The notes below the pieces were generated by a model. That model made no database searches. It saw only the letters and a list, made by a program, of their open reading frames with translations, and was not told the origin of the DNA. From Xenopus tropicalis (Eukaryota > Chordata > Amphibia > Anura > Pipidae), in the NCBI RefSeq assembly GCF_000004195.4, contig NC_030677.2:46439142-46503141 (forward strand): a DNA stretch of 64,000 bases, read 5' to 3'. Within the stretch, counting starts at the first letter, position 1. Each line of letters begins with the position of its first letter. Position numbers and translations under genes: made by a program. Positions 56,546 through 64,000 of this stretch are shown here, one piece after another.

Positions 56546-57129
56546 AGACTGAATGGTCCAACTTTTATAAATAATTTTCCTGGAAAATGATATTACTAAT
56601 TTTCTAATTTTTCACTAATGGTAGCATTTTCAATTTGTCCTTTGGTAAATTTCCCCATAAATATTTATAATAATCTTTTCCATCCACAAAAAGCGTTACT
56701 TTCAGAATTACACAACAAATATGTAACTCAAGACCCCTGTTATTTGTTTGTGATACTATAAAATCCAAGTTTGGACAAAATTTGAGTGCCAAAGATTAAT
56801 TGGTGCCAAACATTATCGAAAAACTTTTAGGTTATTTGTTTCACTTTTAATGTATAGTTTAAAAAAAAACATAAACATGGGACAAATGTCCCCCAGTACA
56901 CATGGCAGTTATTATACCATTTATTATTATTATTACTAAGCTCAAAAAACTGAGAACTAGGAGTAGAAAAATTTGATATCTTGTGGTGAGTTCATGCAGA
57001 AGTCAATGGGAGTTGTATTTTTAAAAAGCTACATTAATTTACAATTTTAAAAGATTCAATCACCAATATTTGGCAGATTCACTGAAAATAAAGAGAAGAA
57101 TGTGATTTCACTGCATTTCCAATTTTTTC
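56546..57129. other. AT-rich DNA, no gene recognised
   Basis: A MITE-like phrase 'gaagtcaatgggagttgt' occurs at about 56999. Nothing else. Confidence 0.45.
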
Positions 57130-57665
57130 TTAAAGCATAACCATGGAAAGAAAATCCTGGTAAGAGTAAGAAGAAAAAAAAGCATGGCCAGGGCAGTGTG
57201 AAGCCCCAGCGGGAAGGATAACCACCAACGTACCACTTTACTTTCACTTTTTGGAACCCTTTCCCCCCAAAACACAAATAACAACATCCAGGTTTGGGAT
57301 AGAGAAAGTCACAGCTTTAATTACAGATTAAGATACATGTACATTAACATGATTAACAGATGGGCAAGTTAAAACCATGTACCAACTTGTCACCCCTCTT
57401 GCAAGACCCATGCCCTGCACCACCACCTGTCGGCTATTCAGCCATAACAATCCATGGCTATAGGCCACCAGGGCAAGCATTCCACCGCCTGCTGTGACAG
57501 ACAAAGACTCTGAACCCAAGTGGGCCTCCACAGATAACTACCCTTAACTCCCCTACAGGGCGCGTGGGACTCAAAATCACCTAAAATGGTGCCATTCCTC
57601 CCTCTCTCTGCCACTGATGTCACTTCCTGCACCTTCCTAGCCCTGTCACTGTCCTATTTCCTGCA
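57130..57665 (-). repeat. Second copy of the repeat at 21.6 kb, longer
   Basis: On the minus strand collinear with 21560-21830 around TCTGTAATTAAAGCTGTGAC. It extends further upstream with GC-rich sequence (TGTCACAGCAGGCGGTGGAA, 'ggtggcctatagccatgg'). A GC-rich body ahead of an ATTAAAG signal suits an LTR, but no paired LTR, primer site or target duplication is seen. Confidence 0.45.
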
Positions 57666-59284
57666 TCATGGTCCATCCAGAGTCTCTATTATTCTGCATT
57701 TTTTTATGTAGTATCACCGAATATGAACCTTGCAGGATAATAAAATAAAAAATTAAAAGCAAAGCACCTGTATGTCCTGTGCTAAAACTCTGAAAACATT
57801 TTGCTCTCACATGTTTTTGTTGTATTCAAATTTTAATTTGCACATTTGGCTTTGTATTCAGACAAATCTTTTGTGGAGAATTCAGTTGAGTGGAGAACAA
57901 ACACGTAATCTTTCATGTCATTTGTAAATATTCAACTGTACGGGTAATCTTAAAGAATCAATAAATGTTATGTGACCAACTGAAAAACACTATCTTGTGA
58001 CAATGTGATTGTTATCAAAATGTTTTGGTACCCGCAGGCGTAATCAGATTTTAATGCTTTATTATTGACACGTAGCTATGATAAACAAAATAAGAAAGTG
58101 AAATATAATACTTTAAATAAATCTCTCTTTCTGTACCACTCAGAATAGTGACAAATATTTATTAATTAAGAATGTATATTTAGGTTTCTTAGCTTTTTAG
58201 GACAGTGATCTTTTATATATCCTTTATTGTTTATCTTTAGTGTGTATATACAGATACAGTGTACTATTTTTACACTGCTATAGGCTTCTATCTATCTTAA
58301 TGAATGGACAGAATGCAATTGGGATAATAGAAAAAAATATCTATTGGACATACTAAATAGTATTGAGCAATATGAAGGAAGAAAGAAGTTCAATAGAAAC
58401 AATAGATTTGCAGAGCTATATATTATGCATTTAATAGAATATTCAGATAAATATTATTGACAGTGTAGACACATTGCCCATCAAATCTTTATACACAAAA
58501 GAGCTAAAGTCTTTGTGGTGAATATTGCAAAGGTCACTGTTAATACAGGATGTGGGTAAGGCTAGAAAAGTACTTTATGTTGGGGTAAAGAGTAACAATG
58601 AATAAATAACATTCCATATCATTATTGGTGCAAATGAGATGCTACTGTGCTGCCATCATCCTGAAATGTATATATTTTTTTACATAGGTTTTATGAAGAA
58701 TATTATCTTTGGTCTCTATTATATGTAGCAGAAATCTCACCCAAGGTAATACCAAATCAGCAGTTCCCTATGGGCTCCTTATTAGAGATGTTTTCCTCAT
58801 ATAATGACTTTGGAAGGCCCTTAGCAATATTCCCACCTCTCTTGCAGTTAAATGATTATCAGCAACCTCTACTGTAGATACCAAAATATGAAATATCCCT
58901 TTATGACAATTACTTCCTAAGAAGTATTCTGCTTTTTCCTGGACACCTGACCGTGACATCGGGGTTCATTTATAAGGTTTGTGCACCACATATTTTTTTA
59001 TTTTTTCATATGGTTGTTTGTGCATGTTTTCCCCTAAACACTTACATTTTGCCCTGCTATGCTGTCTTTCCTTTTTTTGCGAATCGCAGAGAAATGCGAA
59101 TTGTGCACAAAAATTCACAGATGAGATTGCGATTGTCATAAGCATGCCCTCTGTGCGCATTTATTATGTGCGAATATACATTTTTGCAAATATAAATTTG
59201 CAATTGGCTAAATCAGTTTAGTGAATATTTTTTCTGCCACTAAAGTTGAAGATTTTCATTCATCCAGGTCATGGTATATCTAGT
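57666..59284. other. AT-rich DNA, no gene supported
   Basis: A minus frame at 58768-58959 is open for 63 codons (includes STVEVADNHLTAREVG), without a recognised family. Confidence 0.4.
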
Positions 59285-59611
59285 ACAGGTATGGGATCCC
59301 TTATCCGGAAACCCATTATCCAGAAAGCTCCGAATTACGGAAAGTCCATCTTCCATAGACTCCATTTTAATCAAATAATTCAGAATTTTAAAACTGATTT
59401 CCTTTTTCACTGTAGATAAAACAGTACCTTGTAATTGATCCCAACTAAGATATAAATAATCCTTATTGGATGCAAAACAATCCTATTGGGTTTAATTAAT
59501 ATTTTATTGATTTTTTAGTAGACTTAAGGTATGGGGTCCAAATTACAGAAAGACCCCTTATCCGGAATACCCTTGGTCCCGAGCATTTTGGATAATGGGT
59601 CCTATACCTGT
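59285..59611. mobile_element. ACAGGTATGGGA MITE, copy 3
   Basis: ACAGGTATGGGATCCCTTAT at left, 'gggtcctatacctgt' at right, sub-terminal CCGGAAACCCATTATCCAG and CCCTTATCCGGAATACCC. The best-preserved copy in the window. Confidence 0.88.
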
Positions 59612-59619
59612 GTAAGTAA

Positions 59620-59960
59620 ATCTAAAGCAACTGGACTTGCTAAGTAAACGTTGAAGACATTTCGCTACGCATCGGAGCAGCTCCTTCAGTTCAAATGACT
59701 GGTATGGGAAGTCCTTCGCATATGAACTCAATCCAATCACAATGGCTCATTGTAACTCTTCAGAGAAGTGACACCTGAAACTCACAGAGGTGTGAATGCT
59801 GTGGAGTTACTTTGAAAGGATTACCAAAGTATCATGCAACTCATAGAGGCAGGTGTTACTTGTGAGAGTGCATGAATGGATGTGTGAAGAGTTCTGAAAC
59901 TGCCGGGGTACAGATGTTAGAACAGCATTGTATGTAGCAGACAGATGGTGTCGAAGGCCC
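59620..59960 (-). repeat. Unclassified dispersed repeat, copy 3
   Basis: Contains GAACTGAAGGAGCTGCTCCG on the minus strand and 'gccggggtacagatgttagaacagcattgtatgt' on the plus strand, paralleling 4140-4500 with internal rearrangement. Confidence 0.5.
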
Positions 59961-60141
59961 CTGCCTCTGTTTAGGCATGGTTTCTCTTGTGGCCTCGCCA
60001 TAAATCCGGGCCTGTTTTTCCTGCTTTAAAAACACAGCAGGTATTTTTAGACTCCTCCTGGACCAATAAGCAGATAAGGTGGTGTTTTTTTTTACTCCTC
60101 AAGCTGCAAGTCTGGGGCATGTTCATCCAACTCTACACTAA

Positions 60142-60819
60142 GGGGCCAATTCATAAAAGGTTGTTAACACTTAACGCATAGTTTTATGCAATAAAAAGTG
60201 TTCGTTAATTAAGTACCAATTCATCAATGTAATTTCGCATGCGTTACTACTCATATTGCATGTGCAAAGATCTCAATTATGCCCATTGCGTTAATTATCT
60301 AATAGAAATAGTACTAGCGCATAATTCACAGACATATTTTAAGCATTAAAAGCATGAAATATTGCAATAATTTGTGCTAATAATAACACCTACTAGGAGT
60401 GGGCGTTACTAAAAAAAACATTGTGGTTGGTGAGCGTTTGTGAAGACAAGATGGAGTTTGCAGTCGGATTTTTGTTGGATTGTGAAGAAGAGAATCAAGT
60501 ATGTGATCCTTCTAGAGTGATGCATCCTCGAGTTTTCAGAACGGTAGTTTTCAGAAAGTAACGGTTACGTGCGTAAAAGCGTGCGCTAATATCTCGTGCT
60601 ATGAAATAATGCATAAATATATTGCATGCTTTAAAATATTGCTTAAAATATGTCATGGCCAGATAAATACAAAACGACAAGAACGACAATAAAATTGCTT
60701 CTTAATTCAGACAAGTGTTATTTTTGTGAATCGATCGTTAATTCTCCAATTATAAGAAGTGATATTTTTAACACATGCTAAAAATAACACGTTTTTTCGA
60801 CCATTTGTGAATCAGCCTC
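60142..60819. mobile_element. Harbinger-type non-autonomous element
   Basis: Ends GGGGCCAATTCATAAA and TTTGTGAATCAGCCTC are inverted partners flanked by TAA at 60139-60141 and 60820-60822, the 3-bp TWA duplication of PIF/Harbinger transposons. The interior includes many 'gcataa/ttatgc' motifs and, at 60451-60561, a short frame that may be the remnant of a transposase N-terminus. Confidence 0.8.
60451..60561 (+). pseudogene. Short frame inside the Harbinger-type element, possible transposase remnant
   Basis: ATG...TAA, 36 codons, reading MEFAVGFLLDCEEENQVCDP and, after it, SRVMHPRVF. The acidic EEE followed by an R/HPRVF segment is reminiscent of the N-terminus of Harbinger nucleases, but the resemblance is loose and no DDE catalytic region is present. 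It is preceded by GACAAG, a fair start context. Confidence 0.3.
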
Positions 60820-60910
60820 TAAGACTGCTGAGCATTATTCTATAAGTAGACACATTATTAAAATTGTACTTAACATTCTCATAGTCTGAACCAAGATTAC
60901 CACATGACTA

Positions 60911-61129
60911 GTTATTGGCGAAAAAAATTCCGCAGGCATGGGTTTGCGGCAAATTCCCACATTTCGCCATTGGCAGATTTTTTCACAAAATGGGCAACAA
61001 AAAATTGTCGCTGTGTCAAAAAAAATGTGTGCGTCAATGACGCGCGGCAAAAAAAAAAAGTCGCAACATTTTCTTTTGAGAGGTTTGTGAATTTTTTTCC
61101 AAAGCAAAATGGGAGAGATTCCTCATCAC
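60911..61129. mobile_element. GTGATGAGCG foldback MITE, diverged
   Basis: Left 'gttattggcgaaaaaaattccgcaggcatgggtttgcgg', right 'gggagagattcctcatcac'. Interior 'gcgtcaatgacgcgcggcaaaaaa'. Confidence 0.7.
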
Positions 61130-61295
61130 TAAGCATGATACATGGCTGCAGCACAACCATGAGGTCTTGGATGTACAGTACAAAAATATGAACAATAGCC
61201 AGACATTACTTTGATACTTTTCTTTCTGAGATAATACTTTTTCAAATTACATATTCTACAGAGCTGTGCATTAGGAATCAGACATACAATGTTAT

Positions 61296-61450
61296 TTAAC
61301 CCTTAAACTGCCAAGCCCAAGGTTATCTAGCAGCATTTTTCTATCAATCTGAAAGCAAATCTGAAATGTAGAATCTAAGATGGTAGCACCCTGTAACTTT
61401 TATGCCAGAAACTTTTAAACGTTTAATATTGCTGTCAGTTAAAGGGTTAA
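61296..61450. mobile_element. Small MITE with TTAACCCTT ends
   Basis: Left TTAACCCTTAAACTGCCA and right GTCAGTTAAAGGGTTAA are inverted partners 155 bp apart, consistent with a TTAA target. Confidence 0.65.
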
Positions 61451-62169
61451 TGTTAAAAATAAAAAGGGTAGAGGACCATACTCACAAGAGCTTGCAGTCT
61501 ATAAAGTGAGAATTTAAACAACAAGACAGCAATCATGAAATTGTTGTTCCATTCACACTTAGCTATGGATTTTATCATACAAAAACTGTTCCTTTCCATA
61601 AAACTGTAGATACAAGGTTCCAGCTGAGCTAATGAAGCAGAATTGCTAAAGCCTGCTCAGGAGGGGTTTGTTAACACATTGAAGAGGAAAAGATTGTGTG
61701 GTTTATCATTTCTGCTTTTCTCTTTACTGTGTATTTTTCTTGTATATTTCACAGCAAAATAAAGTATATTTTCTGTATCCGGAGGACACACAAGCAAATG
61801 TAGGTAGCTAAAGCCTGCCCTATAACTGCTTTCTTATGTAGATTATTCAGTTGTTCAGCACCAACAACTGCAACATGTTAGGGTGTTATGGCTGTTGTTA
61901 TTTTTAATTACAAAATGGGCTGGACAGGTTGAGTCAGGTATATGTAATCCTTTATTGTTCTTCCATTGATTGCTACTTAGTCTCTAGGGTAATTAAGCCC
62001 TCACAACCAGGCAGCAGTCGAGCATCTAAGTTGCAGAACATAAAATTCAAATATTGTATTCAACCTAGCCCTTACTAGTTTATCATCATTTACTACCAAT
62101 AGCTCCCAGTGTTTTTGACACACACTGGAGATTGTTTGATACAGTAGTTAACTCTTAATTCAAATGCAT
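61451..62169. other. No gene recognised
   Basis: AT-rich DNA, short frames only. Confidence 0.45.
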
Positions 62170-62479
62170 GTTTAGGCAGTTATTTATGAAAAAATATTTG
62201 CACAGGATTTATAAAAAATAGAACAAGCAAGTAAAACCAAGTAAAGCTCTCAAGGTTCAACAGAAGTCAATAGGAATGGTGTCTAACAAATGTATTTATT
62301 TTCCCAGTTTATTAAAACATTTAGGATTTTTGGCCTCATTAAAAACAGACGGAGTGAATGTTAATCTCACTGGCATGTGACTTTTCCCCTTAACTATTCA
62401 GCTCCAGTTTTTCCTTAAATAAGCTAGCATTCTAGGGAAACACTAGTTTTCCTCTAACCCAAATTTGAGAAATGTGCCC
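62170..62479. mobile_element. Probable GAGAAATGTGCCCC-ended MITE
   Basis: The right end AATTTGAGAAATGTGCCCC resembles the GTAAATGTGCCCC terminus at 3940. The left end is uncertain. Confidence 0.4.
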
Positions 62480-62573
62480 CTGATTTTATTGTTTTATTGC
62501 TTATTAGATACTGGGGTAGAGTATATTAAAATTACAGACCTACTTGGCCAAGTGGCAAACTAAGTTAGAATTA

Positions 62574-62933
62574 GTGATGAGCGAATTTATTTGGCAGGCA
62601 TGGATTCGCAGCGAAATTTCTGCATTTCGGCATTGGCGAATTGTTTTGCGAAACTCCAGCAAAAATTTGTTGCAAAAAAATTTGTTGCGTGTCAAAAAAG
62701 TCACGGCCCTGGCAAAATAGTCGTTCTCATGTCAAATTGGGTGCGGTCACAACAGAACAATAAGCGTGTTCGTGACAAAATAGCCGTGGTCACATAAAAA
62801 AAAAAAGATGCGGGCAACAAAAAACCTGCGGAACAAATGTGCTTCACTGATTTTTCAATGTTTTGATAATTTTCCTGTGGTTTTGTGAAATCTCCCGCGA
62901 AATGGGACAGATTCGCTCATCACTAGTTATCAG
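62574..62933. mobile_element. GTGATGAGCG foldback MITE, good copy
   Basis: TA, then GTGATGAGCGAATTTATTTG with GGCAGGCATGGATTCGCAGC at left; ATTCGCTCATCAC, then TA at right. Interior 'gtcacggccctggcaaaatagtcg' and 'gacaaaatagccgtggtcac' resemble the units amplified at 50.8-51.1 kb. Confidence 0.85.
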
Positions 62934-64000
62934 TGGATCAAACGTTGGCTTATTGGTTCACCTTGCATCTAAAGCATATCCCTCACACTTATGGTAATGA
63001 AATCATTTATTTTCCAACTGATTCTACCACATTTTATATATATACCACATCTAATAGGTCAAGTTGAAGTCGGAGGTATACAATAAAATACACACTGATC
63101 ATCATTCTCAGTTTCTAGTTTTATTTTTTTCTTTAGAAGTCCAAATTTATTATTTTCTTACTGGACTGTGAGCATGTGTGGCATGGTACAGTGTTTGCCT
63201 GAATGCACTTTATACACTTGCGCTTATATGTCATTTGACTAAATCAGTGTGTATATTGCTGTATTATGTATTATTTTAATGCTGGTTAATACAAAAATAT
63301 ATCTTTTCAGTTTTAAGTCTAGAAAATCCCCTAAGTCTAATAATGTCTAATAATGTCTAAATGACATTACACAACAAAAAAAATGTTATTCTCACAATTT
63401 AAAAATACATTTTCCAATCAATGTTTATTATACAAAATAAGAAAGATGCATGCAAGTGATTTAATGAAATGCCATCTTTATACAAAGCCGCATAATTGCT
63501 CTATTAAACCAACTAAGCTACTGTTAGGGGAAAAAAAAGTCCATAAAATAATACAACTGCATTACTGAAAAGCAAAATGACAATCTATAGGCTTGGCATC
63601 AGTGCATGCAAAAGCCTGTGGTTGGAAATCTATTACAGTATTATATTCTGCCATCCGCAAATATGTTTCAAAAGCTTAACGGATGGATACATGAATCAGT
63701 TCATTAATTAATCATGTCCAGACAATAGTTTCCGGCAGCAGCAGAATCAGCAAAGTCTCTCTTTTACATCAAGGTGCCAATCAATTAACTCCATTTAGGC
63801 TGCTCGATGTTTAGATTGTAATTATGCACTTATTATTTTCCAATATATCTGATACTCTACATCTAAATTTAGAGCCAAATTCAGACCCCGTTATAATATA
63901 TATTTATTGAGCAGTTGACCTCTTAATGGAAATTTAATGAGTAAAATTTTTACCATGTGTACCTTTGAATATAAAAAGAAAGTCAGCTGCTACGTTCTTA
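62934..64000. other. AT-rich DNA to the end of the window
   Basis: No coding signature or repeat end recognised. A small tandem 'taatgtcta' occurs at 63340-63360. Confidence 0.45.

Noticed and set aside
1..64000. Search for CRISPR arrays, bacterial operons, rRNA or tRNA genes
   Set aside because: Tandem repeats found are minisatellites inside transposons, without regular unique spacers. No RNA gene signature was seen.

Overview
This window looks like AT-rich vertebrate DNA from a frog, most likely genus Xenopus. That placement is inference. It rests on the density and type of short inverted-repeat transposons: TTAA-flanked 'TTAAAGG' (T2-type) elements, 'GTGATGAGCG...CGCTCATCAC' foldbacks, 'GGGGCAGATTTATCAA' elements with TWA/TAG target duplications, 'ACAGGTATGGGA' elements and 'GTGATGTGCGGG' elements, together with CR1-, L2- and Tx1/L1-type LINE fragments. 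No bacterial-style operon, tRNA, rRNA or CRISPR array is visible. Most open frames are chance readings or lie inside repeats.

Layout. 0.5-2.7 kb: a minus-strand CR1-like LINE split by a minus-strand L2-type LINE, with a 15-bp target duplication. 3.5-3.9 kb: a CpG-rich foldback element. 5.5-5.9 kb: the best candidate for host coding sequence, the end of a minus-strand gene with an apparent frame break. 6-9.6 kb: small DNA elements and unclassified repeats. 9.68-14.61 kb: the outstanding object, a complete LTR retroelement with two 896-bp LTRs in which I see no difference, a tRNA-Lys-type primer-binding site, a 4-bp target duplication and no pol-like frame. It carries instead one 414-438 residue frame of unknown function with cysteine pairs and a Trp-rich C-terminal part, followed by a 1-kb array of degenerate repeats carrying splice-acceptor-like motifs. 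15-35 kb: mostly AT-rich non-coding DNA with scattered MITEs, an old interrupted tandem duplication at 22.6-24.1 kb, and a few weak exon candidates. 36.7-37.9 kb: a MITE whose interior has expanded into about 15 copies of a 52-bp unit. 39-41 kb: two abutting T2-type elements, one with a nested foldback. 43-46 kb: a Tx1/L1-type LINE fragment among MITEs, with a possible 33-nt exon just upstream at 42.5 kb. 50.5-51.5 kb: a T2-type element containing a foldback that contains a 19/21-bp minisatellite. 52.5-53.3 kb: two MITEs joined by a hairpin. 56 kb: a 5'-truncated L2. 60.1-60.8 kb: a Harbinger-type element (TAA duplication) with a short remnant frame. The rest is AT-rich DNA without recognisable genes.

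Interpretation. The sequence is best read as intron or intergenic DNA shaped by successive transposon insertions. If the minus-strand exon candidates (5.6-5.9 kb and, much more weakly, 42.5 kb) are real, much of the window would be introns of one minus-strand gene. I could not name that gene. The LTR element is the newest and least explained component.
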